Assembly (NCBI GenBank): GCA_028023455.1
Contig: JAQFVV010012396.1
Span: 24,011,330 to 24,075,329, forward strand
Origin: Epiperipatus broadwayi
Lineage: Eukaryota > Onychophora > Udeonychophora > Euonychophora > Peripatidae
DNA: 64,000 nt
Direction of reading: 5' to 3'
Part shown: in pieces, positions 51,501-64,000 of the stretch
How the letters are laid out: each line of letters starts with the position of its first letter
How positions within the stretch are numbered: position 1 is the stretch's first letter
Translations under genes and position numbers: made by a program
Notes under the pieces: generated by a model
Database searches by the model: none
Told to the model about the DNA's origin: nothing
Seen by the model: the letters and a program-made list of their open reading frames with translations, nothing else

Positions 51501-54500
51501 TAAAATAAAAAGTCCTATATTTTAGTTTCTAAATAAATAAAACCCAATAAAAATTAGCAATTGCAATCTAAAAATAAAGTGAAGCACTAATTTTTAAAAA
51601 AAAAAAGTTAGGAACCTTACTAAATATTAAAAGATATCTAGTAAACTAATCATATCAGATCACACAAAAAAAGCAAATCCTAAACATATTTTTACAAAGA
51701 TTAATTTTTTTGGATTGCTATGGAATTTTGATATCACGAAATGGAAGCAAAAAAAAAAAAATCTACGGCAGTATCAGGTAATTTTAATTATATATTTATT
51801 TGATTTTTGATAAAAGTTGGCACATTTTCAAAAAGGTCAAATTTAATACTGAAAAATAATTAAAAAATAATAAGTTTATATATACTTATATGTAAAGTTA
51901 AATTTTCTCTCCTTTTTGAACATTACAGTTTTTTTTCTCTCAGATTTATCTCGTTTTTTTTTTTAATTTACTGTTTAGTATTAAATTTAGTATAGATCAT
52001 ATCCCAACCTGTTATGCTACTAACAATATGTATATACCAATAGCAGTTTTATTCTTTAATGATGAGAACAATATCACTAATTTCTTTTTTGCTTCTATAT
52101 TATTTGTCTTTCTAACTTCTTTCTCATCTGTAATTAAAACAATTGCTAATGATGATAACGGGAATTTGTAAATTATAAATTAATATTTCACAATCAATTC
52201 CAAGAAAAAAGTAAAAAAAAAATGTTTGGTCAGTTGAATGTGATCTACTCAACATACTATGTTAGTATTTACCCAAATATTACTTTCTACCAACTAACCA
52301 TATGTTTAAAAAATATTAATAAAAATCAAAATTATATATTCTTTTTAAATAAAATTGACAATCACCTTTTGTTTTAGCCTGTTTTGTTGAAGTAAAGTAC
52401 TTGATATTTTATTTCATTCTGGTTCTGCTTAATGATCATAATTCTTGGTTATTTAAAAAAAAAAGTATATGATATAAATGGCTAAAAACCTTCTCCATAA
52501 TTTTCTCTATAGTAAAACAATGAAGAATAAGACAATATCCATCTGGCATGATAATCTTTAGCTATCAATAGGTTTACAATTTTTAATGTATCTAGTTAAC
52601 AATATCTGAATATCCATTTATTGACTAAAGATAGCTACTTGAGATCTTTATGAAATGGACACTTTACAAAAAAAAAAAAAAACATTTTTTTTTTCTATTT
52701 TTCATTAATTTTGAATAAGATACATAGCCATGGATTAATGGGATTTGTATATATATATATTCATATTTTATTTAAACACATTTTAATTAAATATACAAAC
52801 ATACATATATCAATAAATCGATATAATAAGAATACATTTTAAAAAAAAATAAATAAATGCATTAAAGATAAAATAACTTAAAATGAATTTTATTTTATAT
52901 AATCTTATATTACAAATTTACAAACTCGTATTAAATATGAAAAAAATATATAATTGTCAAATTAAGATTTCTGACAGGAAATTGAAGAATTCTTTTTCAT
53001 TTTCTTTCAAAAAAGTCTTACATTAATTTTGGTTTCATCTTGTCTGCCTTGAGATAAATTGCAATTACCTATTATTTTGTAGGTAAAATCAATACTGGTT
53101 CACTCAAGATTTCATACTTCAGGGTAAAGTGTTGAAATTAATTCTGATGGGAATAATTATTTTACACCCGTCCTTTATTTTCCACCATTCCTCTTTTATG
53201 GTTATCATCTTTCAAAGAAACAAAAGTGAATAAAATTGAGTATGTGAATGTTATGGATTTCCTATAATAATTATTCCAAATGTCTTTTAAAATGGTATGA
53301 TAAAAAGAGATTTTGTTTTCTACCATATCTAAGTTTCTGTTGTTGATCCGCTAACTTTTTATATAAGCTTCATTTTATCTGCTTTTAGTTGATTAATCGA
53401 TCAATATGAATAAATATATTTTAAATAAAAAGCTACTAGTCAAAGATTCACTTTTTTTTTGTATGTTGAAATAAATTACAAAATAATTATAGCGCAGTGA
53501 AAACAATGTCAAACTAGATTTTGCCAGGACAATTTACTTGTTCAAGCGGGAGTGAAAAAAATAAATTAAATGTTTTAGAAATGATTCACATTTAAGTTTG
53601 TAAAATATTTGTAAACATTTAAATTATTATATTTTTTTGATTATGGAAAAATTATTACGAAAATTTTTATTTTTTGTAGTAGTTTTTGGAAATATATATA
53701 TTCAAATTTGCATTTAGCATGTAAATAACTTTTATTTAGTAAATGAAAGCTTTTAAATAGTCTACTACAGAGCAAAGGCCTTTTCAACAGCCTTTCATAG
53801 AAAAAAACATAGGCTTGGTAAGTGGTAGAAGCGGAATGGTTTGATCGGATTTCTGATCTTATTTTAATCTCTAGCATAAAATAACTAAATACTAATTTAT
53901 CAATTAATATCAGGTGAAAATTTAAGATATTCTTCCAAAACGTAAGTTTGTGGTTAAGACCCTGTAGAGGTCCCTACTATCGCATTTTTACACGCACATT
54001 CTTGAGGTTACAGACTTAGTAAATATTACTTAGGGCATAATGAAAATTTAAACGTTTGCTGAAAAATAATTTTAAATTTTACTTGGCTTGGGTTCAATTC
54101 ACTTGTAGACATGGTAAGTAGGTGCACTGCTATTATACCACAAAAGTAAGCCTTCTTAATTTTGATTTAACAAAGTAACAAAACATACATTAATATTGCT
54201 TTAAAAGAACCGCATATATAACAATATAGCAGTTATGATCATTTGATTTATTATTAAGTTAGAGATGTTACTCCATAAAGATGTGTTTTAAGTCTGTTTT
54301 TCTTTTGCTTTATTTTCAAAATTCTCACACAAGCTTTATTTTTTAGAATGTTTAATGTGTTACTTTCTTATATTTTTTGTGTGTTTTATTTTGTTACATA
54401 ATTTATTTTTCTCTCTATATATAATATTTTATTTTTATTTAATTTTTATAAATGTGGAAGAAAATTATTGTGTGTTTTGGACAGTCCACCAATGGCTATT

Positions 54501-54888
54501 CTATGTCATATTTCATAATATTGTATCATTTAATCTGATATTTTTTAAAAAAAAAATAAAGAGGGCATGATATAATACAATTGGATTAAGGTAATTACAT
54601 CTCATTGTATTTGAGTCATGAAACTGGGACACAGAAGGGTAATTATTAGTTTTTTTCCAACTAAACAAAGGAAGGATATTATATTGGTCTGATTATTTAC
54701 TATATCATTTACAATAAAATAAATAGTTCCTAAAAATAGATAACTACTGGAAGTAATTTACATTAATACCTGAATGCACATCTTCTTAATCACAGTCCTC
54801 ATAAATATGTGGACTATATTTATTTGTAACATACTTTTTTATTTGAGAAAAGAACATGCTTATTTTTTTCTCTTCAGTTTATCATCCT
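48600..54888. other. Long AT-rich tract without recognisable gene
   Basis: Read in pieces, I see no coding region, RNA gene or repeat with definable ends. Homopolymer runs are frequent. Short frames such as 53641-53877 and 54355-54570 have no recognisable domain. Confidence 0.5.
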
Positions 54889-54975
54889 CATCAACCATTA
54901 TCAATCCACTGCAGGATGAAGGTCTAATACTAATAGAACAACATTTTCTAATCCTTTCTCAATTTCTCCAGTAGT
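54889..54975 (-). pseudogene. RTE extreme 3' end fragment (copy 5)
   Basis: The minus strand carries CATCCTGCAGTGGATTGATA followed by ATGGTTGATGA, which matches the last codons (LQWIDNG, stop) and repeat tail of RTE copies 1 and 2. Similarity fades within about 50 bases upstream, giving an extreme 5' truncation. The tail at 54880-54895 reads as degenerate GATGA units. Confidence 0.75.
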
Positions 54976-56219
54976 GATAAGCAATTACATTAATTGCTTA
55001 ATAGGCTTCAGTAATGGTCACTAAATCATTTATTGAGTTTGATCAATTATTATAAAATGTATTTAGCCATTGATGTATATGAAAACAAAATTTAAAAAAT
55101 ATTGGTTTGGTAAATGAAATATATGTGCAGTGAAACCAACATATTTGCTTTCAGCATATATATAGAAGCCACTTGTAAATAAGTATAGCCACTTCAACTT
55201 CAAGGAAAGTTAAGAAAGTAAACAATAGCTCTAAAAAAAGTTTGCAGTTATGAAACAAAACAATCTGTGAAGCACAAATACTTACATACACAGAACAAGC
55301 TGTTGTTTAATTATTGTTTATTTAATATATTACAATAAATTGTTTTTTTATACTTTTTTTAACAAAAATAAATCTATTTAAATACTTCAATACCAGATCT
55401 AATTATAACTTCATATATTATTTTTTTATCATATTTTCCCAAATATTATAATTCCTTAAAATGTCTCTGAGATAGTTTTTTCATACAAAAATATATAAAT
55501 AGTCTGAAGCTTTCAAAAATGAGAGGGAAAATGACAAATATTATTTTGTTTAAAATACCAGTAAATTTGACAAAAGTAATTTTTTAAAATTGAAAAATGA
55601 AATATCACAGATCATATAATCCACAAATTAGTAAAGGATAAAATGTCAATTTCAAAATATTAAAATATAGAAATCTTCTCTACTTTAAATATAAAGAATG
55701 AGGAACATAGTAATTGAATGTGATGTTAGAAATTATGTAAAATGTTAAAAACATAGTAGATAGAATCATTTATATAATAAAGATAAATAAAGAAACTTGG
55801 CTACTATGGTGGTATCTCAGACACTGTAAAGCTTAATACTGTTCTTGAAGTATGAAATATTGAGATTATCTGAAAAAAATAGTAGTACACAATTAACAAG
55901 ATCATATGTTATAGGTAAAATTGAACTTCTTGAGATAGTGAATAGATTTAAAGATGAGAAAAATAGCAATAACAGAATATGTTACTAAATAAAAATGACC
56001 AAAATAAAATGGATAATGTTGATATGCTACCTGGTGAACTGAATTAAAAAAGCAATTATAGAAAATACTTTCTTTTAGTTAACATCAAATCAGCATAATG
56101 GATGAACAAAAATCATATGAGAAGCCAGTTAGTTACAATAATGCAAATGATAACAAACAAATATAGAATCTGTTTTAAACATAAATTAGCAATAAGCAGT
56201 AAGAAAAGTATTATAAAAA
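54976..56219. other. AT-rich tract without recognisable gene
   Basis: Nothing supportable. It may include the decayed leader of the LINE that becomes readable at 56228. Confidence 0.45.
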
Positions 56220-58640
56220 AAGAAATATGAATACAATATTAAAAATAATGAAACTAAACATCAGAGGAATTAATTTTAGATTACATATAGAAATAAAAAA
56301 AGTTGTATTCTCCAAAAACAAAAATAAATATTAATAAATCTATTTATATAACAGATTTCATAGCTAAATACACCATTGCTTTATATAAACCTAATAATAG
56401 GTTAGTGCAAGTCATCAATGTTATTCAGTATTTATTATTCTTTTAGAAAATATTCAGATACTAACATTACAGACAAATTGTTGCATTATTTTATTGCAGT
56501 TTATTCCATAGCAAATAGCAGAAATATTGTTACTATTCTCCATAGTGTTGAAAACAATTTGCTTCATCAGTTAGATATGATAATTTGGTAGTTGTAACTT
56601 ATGCCACATGTGCCCACTAGGTGATGCTGCAGTACCATCAACAACCAATAAGATACCTGCAAGTGATAATTTTTAAAAAAAAAATGCTGAAATCATCGAT
56701 GGAACAAAAAATAAAAACACTGAAATCATCACAGGAACAAAAAATGACACACACCCTCCACGAAGAATTTCTAATCAAAAGTAGCTAAAATGTACAAATT
56801 ACTATGAGTAAATTGCACAATTCCTTCTGAAATACAACTTAAAAAACAAAAAGAAAAACAAGAAAAGGTTATGATATTTGAATTACAACAGGAACAGTAA
56901 AACAATGATTTCAGCATTTTTAAAAAAAAATTTTATCACTTGCAGGCTTCTTCCCATTGTTGATGGTATGCAGCATCACCCCACAGCCACATGTGGCATA
57001 AATTACAACTACTTTTCAAAGAATTAAAATAAAATGAATTGTTAATTATTTTCTTGCAATATAAATATCAAAGAAATGCATATTGTCTTCTTATTATAAC
57101 TTTAATTATCATTGACTTTTTTCATTTAAGAGCATACACTAAATATTCTAAAATAACTAGATCTCTAATAGGATTTTATCTAAGTAGGCAACTAGTATTT
57201 GATGGCTCTGAAGAATATAATGGCACATAAATATTTTATAAGAAACAGTGTATCAGATAACATTATATTTTCAATAGAATAATTGTTTAGTATTTTAGTT
57301 GTTATAAATTATTATATAAAAGCACAAATATACTACCTAATAAAGCATGGTATAAAATAAATAATGAGTTAAATGATTTAAGCAGAAAGGAATGTCACAA
57401 AATCAACTATAGTATAGGATTTTGGAAATACAGAAAATGTTTCAAACATTAACATCATATAAACAAAATTATGAGCTTATTAATTATTTACAGACAAAAA
57501 TTGATAAATGATATCACCAAATTCAGTATGAGAATCAAACAAGGAAAATAAAAAATGTAATTCTTAATGTAAGAATGCTATCAAAGCTAATGATCAACTA
57601 TGTCAAAGTTTATATATCTCATAAAAAATATTTTTCCAATGCTATAAACCAATGAGAAATTTATTTCATGATTATATATCAAGAAATATATTTAAAGACT
57701 TCAAAAATAAAATTTGGTAAATATAAAGATAACATAAAAAATATACAAAAGCATAATTATAGAATATCATAAAAATTATATCTTAAAAAGATATATGGTA
57801 AGCGATTGTGAAATTAAAGATTAAAATAACTCCTGCATATGATATAATTCCATCATATTTTACAATTGCTTAAATAATGTATTGATTTTAACTATATAGA
57901 GGATTTTAATCATATGTATTATGAAAAAATTGATTGGCTACTTATTAATAAAAGAATGTTGTTCACTGTTGTAAAAGATGAAGCTAACTGCCACAAGCCA
58001 TTAAAAAAACAGAGACATATTTGAATTGAAAATAAAATCTTACAGATAATAATGTTACAAAAGTTCCATCAGTTGGTAAATACAAAATTATCACCTGCAT
58101 ATCATGCTATAAAAGGAAAAAGAGTAGTGAATGCAGTTGTAAAGATTCAAGAATCCATTTAAAATGTTAAATAAGTAAAATTGATAGAAAATTTTACAGG
58201 AAATTTGATTAATTAGTCATGCATGTTTGAAGCACTGGAAAAATGTTGCCAGAATACAAATATTTGATTCAGACATTTTAAAATTATATTAAGTATAGTA
58301 GAAATTCAATTAAAAAGTATGAGATATATGGGTTGTTTTACTTTAGAAAGAAAAATAGCAAAGGATCATAACCAGCTCTACTGCTCTTTGCAGTATACAT
58401 TGAGCATATTATGAAAGATATTTAAAGGCAAGTCTTAAGTCTTTATATTTAACATTTAGGTATAAAAGTAATAGCAATAGCTTTTTTAAATGGTGTTATG
58501 ACAATTTTTTAAATATCTAAATTTTCAATTGATTTGAAATTCTGAATAAGTTACAGATACAGAATTCTATATACAACCATTAAAATCTATTGTATGGTAA
58601 CTAACCACAAGTAAAAAAATCCCATCTAAATGCCAGAAAT
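56220..58640 (+). pseudogene. Decayed LINE with endonuclease and RT remnants
   Basis: Plus strand. At 56228 the frame reads MNTILKIMKLNIRGIN, the start of an AP-type LINE endonuclease. At about 57823 the frame IKITPAYDIIPSYF resembles the RT N-terminal K-PG-D-IP motif. At 58040-58140 there is an IKGKRVVNAVVKIQES block. At 58330-58410 LYCSLQYTLSIL/FAVYIEHIMKDI corresponds to the RT motif B region, and at 58480 AFLNGVMTIF lies where FADD is expected. Every step is in order, but the frames are broken and the catalytic residues are gone. The motif layout is L1-like, not RTE. A MITE (56591-57009) has inserted into it. Confidence 0.55.
56591..57009. mobile_element. TA-flanked MITE with about 105-bp terminal inverted repeats
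   Basis: A 419-bp element with arms at 56591-56697 and about 56910-57009. The ends read GTTGTAA...TTATGCCACATGTG, followed by GGTGATGCTGCA, ACCATCAACAA and CCTGCAAGTGATAA blocks in both arms. TA lies directly outside each end (56589-56590 and 57010-57011). The middle has a TGAAATCATC...GGAACAAAAAAT unit repeated twice. No transposase. It interrupts the decayed LINE and is therefore younger than it. Confidence 0.88.
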
Positions 58641-59080
58641 GTGTTTACAAAGTCTTTTTTACATGCCAAAACAGATACAATGTTTTTTTTTTTAAGAATT
58701 CCTTTTTACATGCCAAAACAGATATAAAGTTTTTAAAAATCTCCTCTTACATGTTAAAACAGGCATAAATAGATTTTTAAACAAAATAATAATAGTAACT
58801 GAAATTAGTAAAAAGAAAATTAAATCTTCTTCATCAATGAATCTTTATGAAATTATATAAACAAGAATATTTAATGCAGAATGATGATTATGGATGCCAC
58901 AATAAAGGACTAAACTTGGCAGTAGCATCAGAAAAAATAATTCTTGTTTCACATTTTTCTTCACTACTTTAGTTTACTCACACATTATTGAAAAATTCAA
59001 TATCACCCAAAGCCATGAATAAATCTGAGGTCAACACATATGATTTATACAGCAAAAAAGTACATATGACACAATTGATT
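58640..59080. other. AT-rich spacer between two LINE relics
   Basis: Contains a threefold degenerate repeat of a TTTTTACATGCCAAAACAGA-type unit at about 58655-58770. Otherwise nothing. Confidence 0.5.
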
Positions 59081-62000
59081 AAATTATGTTTCACATTCGG
59101 AGAACAATTAAAAACAATATGTGTGATCCAGACTTTAACCATGCCAAAAAAAGCAATGATCCAATAACTCAAATACATAATACAAACAATATATACACTT
59201 TTACAATCAACGTAAGTGACCTAAACTCACACAAAAGAATTACACAGCTAATCCAATTTTTAAAGAATCACCATTATGACATATTTGCTCCAGTAGGTAC
59301 AAAAATTTTATCAACTCAGCCAGCTATTGTTAATGCTCTAAATAAAGACCACACTTTTATATATTAACCAAATGTCAGACTAGTTCAGGATGAAGCTCTG
59401 CTAGTACACATATCTGTTAATGCAATTATCTTTTTCTTTAATCACCTGTGAAATTTTACCTCATGTCAATATACTCAAGCTAAAAGCCAAAGATGTACAA
59501 AGACACTCTTTATTGTCAAACAAATATGGTTCATAGTTCTAAAATAATAATATATTGTAGTAATTTCAACAGCTCTTACAATGAATTTCCATCTACATTA
59601 CAATCTAAATTTACTCAACTGTATTCTCCTGGGTCAATTTTATTTATTGCAGAGTAATGTTTTTCTTTCATTGATCTCTTATTTTCATCACCATATGATT
59701 TTAAACCATCTATCAAACAGTTCATTTTCAGCCCATTATTGTGTGACTCTCAAATTATACAGTGCATAACAGGTACTTATAGAATTTAAATTAACCATAG
59801 ATAACATTTTAATACAATCACTGAAATTAATTATTATCATCAGATGCAATATCTTTTTCCAGATAAAACTTAGTTTAACAATGTATCACTCAAATAACTT
59901 TATAAAACAATGTATTGAAGATATAGATATCTCTGAAAACCATCTCACAAATGAATGATGCCAAAGGTTTTATCTATAAACTACAAAATGAAGCAAACCA
60001 ATTGATCTACAACCAAAATGCAATAAAACATTTAAAAAAGGAATACTAAATATCTCAAAGCTCATAAATACCATTGTAAATTGTAAAAAATTCAACTCCA
60101 TCACAAACTTTTTTGGCATTTCTATTTTATCAAAAGGGGACACACTCCTTTCTGGAAACAATTTTAACATAAAATTCATGAGCATTTCAAATATATCCTA
60201 AAAGCAGCTGATCAATGCCAGCCTACTATTCACTCCATTATGCAATTTCCTCAAGAAAATTTTATTACAAAACAATACATATATCAAAAAGTCATGTACC
60301 TTGATAAACATATTTCTCTATCTACAGATCTTATCCCAGATAATTTCTACAGTCAACTTGACTATGTTATAAATCCTATTCTACCTAAATACTAAAATCA
60401 ATTCTGCTCACGTAATCTTAATATCTCCATCTTTCCTACAACCATAATAATTGGCACAGAAAAAAAATTAAATATATTATCCCCCTTCATAAATGACTTG
60501 TGTAGTATTACACTTGAAGACATTGATCAAAAACTCTTTACAAGAATAGTTTTTAGAAAATCTCAATGAACTTATGCTGCCAGAACTTTTTACTTCAATT
60601 CGTGCAGTCAAATCTTGATCTACCTCTCAAGCTATTCTTTTAATAAAACAGTCAATATTGTTTGCTAACATTGCATACCAAATTGATATTAAGGCAGCTT
60701 TTGATCTAATCAATTGGAAATGTGTTTTCATAGCACCACACAAACATATGTCTGAATCTAGTAATCTGGTGATTCCTTTCCAAAACTACTTTATGAATAG
60801 GTCAATTAAACTGAAAAAAATATAAGTGATTGTTGCCATCTTTAAATCCAGCCATGATATTCCATAGGTCTCACCATTTGTGTCATTTCTATTTGCAATT
60901 TAGATACATCCTCTGATTAAAGAAATTGAATGATGCACTGAATGTTTGCTCCTTCCTCATCTTGGAACTACCATCTAATCAATATTCTTCATTGAGATTA
61001 TTGTAATAATCTTCAACAGCATTCAAAAAATTCCCATTATTTTGAATATTTAAATAAATTCCAAACATCAATTAATTCCACAATACAAGTTTCCAAATCA
61101 TCTTTGTGGTAATTATCTATAGGTCACAAACTACCATCTTTATCATGGGTAATTTATCATCCTTTCTTAATATCCACTTAAACTGTCTAAAATGCAATTA
61201 ATCCATCATTTAAACAATCACATCATGAAAATAATCAGTACAAAAATGAAAGCAACCTGCCAAAATAATGATGCATTTATAGTGAGTGCTATTCTTAGTG
61301 AAAACTTGCCTGCTATGTTCTATGGATGCAGCTTTTTAACAACTATTATAAAATTATGCTTTTAATAAAATCATACATGTGATAATCATCTTCATATATT
61401 ATATTCATCAGAATGGTATGCTTTCCATTATGCAAAAAAGAGCTCATTTGATATGTACCAAATCTTTGTAACTTAAATTAGGGGCAAAAGGTGTAATGTG
61501 ACACTTATTATTCCAATGCCTAACTCTGTTCCTCTTTCATTGACACAGTTTGTTTTGATTTCATATGCAAAGTATCTTTTTCCAGAGATCATGACATTAT
61601 TCAGACTAATCTATAAACTAGTATAATATCAATTCTTTGGCAGGTCATTTATAGATTTAAATAATATGTCTTATCCTTCCAACCATTGATGGACAACTCT
61701 TCCAGTTGCTAAGACTCTAACCAAGTTTCAAAAATCTTTGTGCTTCTTGGTTATTGTTGAAACTTTTTTAAAATTTATTAAGAGTACAATTCCAATCAAA
61801 ATGTTTTTTAATGATCAATTCAAGCTAAAGCTTGAACTCACATTGATTTTGTGCAATAAATATTAAAAAAGAAATGCTACACACTTTTTAAACATGCTCC
61901 TACTTCTCATCTTTATGCATATTAATGTTTTACGATCATATGATCAACCTCAAGAAATTGTTTAAAAGTACTCAAGCAAAAGCTTAAAAAATATAAAAAA

Positions 62001-62500
62001 TACTTTTAGCCCTATAACACATTTGTAATTATTCACATACTAAATAATGTGTGGCTTGCATACTGCTGCATATTATTTGACAATAATAAATACAATATAC
62101 TCAAAAGAAATAACAAGGAATGATTCAACTCATACTTTCTCAATTTTTACCCATGAATATCATGTCCAAAACTTGGCAGTACACAATCTACTCAGTTGTG
62201 CACTCTCATAGCTTGAAACTTAATCTAAAAATATTAACACTATAAATGTATAGACTTTTCTTTATAAACATGGATATGAAAGAAATCAGCTTGTAGTTAT
62301 CATAGTTAGGCAGTATTAGAGTACAACACTTTTCACATTTGGATTATTCTTCATTGAAGTTAAAAGTTATTGTATTTCCTATACCATTATAATTGTTGTT
62401 TCATCATAACTTTTTTTTATGTAACATAAATTATTCTATTGAAAATATGGTAATATTTGTATATCATTTGTTATCAATAAAGTTTTTTAATTAAAATGTA
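59080..62500 (+). pseudogene. Decayed LINE, near full length: endonuclease to 3' end
   Basis: Plus strand. 59086-59367 encodes an endonuclease N-terminus (INVSDLNSHKRITQLIQFLK, then HYDIFAPVGTKIL in place of the usual DI-LQETK). RT motif A is readable at about 60676-60720 as YQIDIKAAFDLINWK. After a frameshift, the motif C region at about 60985-61030 reads FFIEIIVIIFNSIQK, so the FADD box is lost. Stops are frequent. The 3' end is probably near 62500, because AATAAA occurs at 62477-62482 followed by a T/A-rich tract. The length of about 3.4 kb suits an ORF2-type LINE. The motif style is L1-like; clade not assigned. Confidence 0.65.
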
Positions 62501-62699
62501 ATGGGGATTTTAAGTTATTATGGGCTCTGGATTAGTCTTTTTTAATACAACATTGAATACAATAAATCAGATAACTGAGGAAAATTCTCATGCTGCTTAT
62601 AAATTTCAATTTTTCATTTAGCAATTGACTAAAAAAGATTAAATCTCATTGAACCAAGATTGTATGTATCAAATATAAGGGTGAAAACATATTTTAATA

Positions 62700-63150
62700 T
62701 AATGTACAACAAACACTTTAATCCTACTTTAACAATTGCAGATTTAATTAATAAAATTGAGAAAAAACAGAAAATCATTTTATAGTGACATATTTATAGC
62801 ACACAAATACTTGCAAGATAAATTAAACCTAAATATCTTGGATTAATATTAAATATAAGGATTTGAAAAAAAGAGTTAAACAGTATTCTGTAGTCTAGTA
62901 GAAAAGTGTCAGTGATTAAGGTTTGAAAAATTTACACCAAATACATGCTTCACAATCTTACATAAAATTCATTTTTAAATTATTAAATGGATTTGTACTA
63001 CAAAAGGCTTATTTATTTAAACTGTAGATTAAATGTGAGATCAGTGTGTTCATGTATTTTTGGAAAAAGAAAGAAAAAATATTTATTCATTGGTGTGATG
63101 ATTGGAAATGTTTAAATATTTTAAGATCAAAAGTTTTTTTTTTCATTCCA
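62700..63150 (+). pseudogene. Possible decayed LINE RT C-terminus
   Basis: Fragments such as IKPKYLGLILN at about 62816 resemble the K-YLG-L block that follows the RT palm of LINEs. A Cys- and Trp-containing segment at about 63020-63110 could be the C-terminal zinc-knuckle region. Heavily decayed, and could be chance. Confidence 0.3.
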
Positions 63151-64000
63151 TATATAAATATAAAGAAAACATGAAATAATATTAAAAGATTTCATCTCTT
63201 TAAAAATCACCTATGTGGAAATCAATTTCAAAACTTCATCATTGAATAACTTTGCTAATAATCAGGATCAAGTTAGTATTTTCTTGGAATTTTATATTCT
63301 TACAGATGAGTACCAGTGATAATATAATACTCTCAAATATACCATCTAACTTCTTACTTATTAATAATCAGACAATTTTTTTGATTAAAATTGTAAACTT
63401 TCAGATTTATGAGCACAAAACCTATCTGTACCTTTAAAAATAAGACAGTCACAATTAAGAATAAGAACAGACAACTTAGTTGTATGTAACAAAACAATAA
63501 TAAAAAATATTGATGATTAGATGTATACACATATTTTTATAATATATATTTAAACCATACATAAGAAAGATATTAAAAGGTTCTCCAACTAAAAGGCCAG
63601 ATTTAATTTTTAACGAGCTGTAATTTCTAGCTTTTTTTAAATGTACAGTTTGATTTTAATGAAAATTAAAATCAAACTTTTAAAAACATAAACAAGTGTA
63701 AACAAACTTACTCTAATAAAAATACACATAGCCATGACTTAGGTACTTCACATTCAGAACTTCCAACTTTTTTATTTGAAAATGCCACAATTAACTATTT
63801 ATATATTTAGATCTTAGTAAAAACTCCTATCAAAGTTTTAAATGCATGAACACATTTATGGTAACAAAAGTCATAAAAAGTTACTGATCATTGATGTAAT
63901 CATTCAATAATCAGAATATGTGCATTTATAATTTGGATACATTTTTATAGTGTGAATAGATATGTGAACCAAATTAAATAAATAAGCTTTACAAAATGTG
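63150..64000. other. AT-rich tract without recognisable gene
   Basis: Nothing supportable. Confidence 0.5.

Noticed and set aside
59970-60185. 71-codon minus-strand frame
   Set aside because: Antisense to the decayed plus-strand LINE.

Overview
The window is AT-rich, non-coding, repeat-dominated nuclear DNA from an animal, most likely an invertebrate. Three things point this way: very low GC; long AT, AAT/ATT and GA microsatellites; and a mixture of metazoan mobile-element relics (an RTE-type LINE of the kind often annotated as 'craniofacial development protein 2-like', a mariner, hAT-like and TA-flanked MITEs, Penelope-like GIY-YIG fragments, a tRNA-derived SINE). I could not assign a phylum. 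No host gene, rRNA gene or functional tRNA gene was recognised, and nothing prokaryotic is present. Nearly every longer open frame is a transposon relic or a translated microsatellite.

Layout. 1-4490: AT-rich filler. 4491-7712: full-length but dead RTE LINE (minus strand). 7967-9240: dead mariner with D34D spacing. 10520-10826: hAT-like MITE. 13.5-20.4 kb: (AAT)n, a 336-bp tandem duplication, an inverted satellite-like array at 16.7-17.9 kb, two copies of a small unnamed repeat, and a (GA)n tract. 21.4-22.0 kb: two Penelope-like endonuclease relics in inverted orientation. 23.2-25.1 kb: unusual higher-GC patch holding at least two inverted-repeat elements. 25.4-26.7 kb: a second inverted satellite-like array of a different sequence. 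26.9-27.3 kb: third Penelope-like endonuclease relic.

28.98-31.08 kb is an LTR-like block containing a textbook TATA/initiator promoter and short ORFs. It is followed at 31121-32640 by a young, internally deleted RTE copy. 35080-35190 is a very recent tRNA-derived SINE with perfect target-site duplications. 35.76-35.93 and 46.6-47.4 kb carry inverted copies of one tRNA-like repeat end. 40433-40657 and 56591-57009 are TA-flanked MITEs. 41.5-41.8, 45.75-46.3 and 54.9 kb are decayed RTE 3' ends. 48.37-48.54 kb is a large fold-back with a hammerhead-like core. 56.2-63.2 kb is a run of decayed plus-strand LINEs with endonuclease and RT remnants.

The RTE copies, SINE and MITEs together record repeated waves of insertion. 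The RTE copy at 31 kb and the SINE at 35 kb look the youngest. Calls rest on reading the sequence and translated frames by eye. No alignment or search was run.
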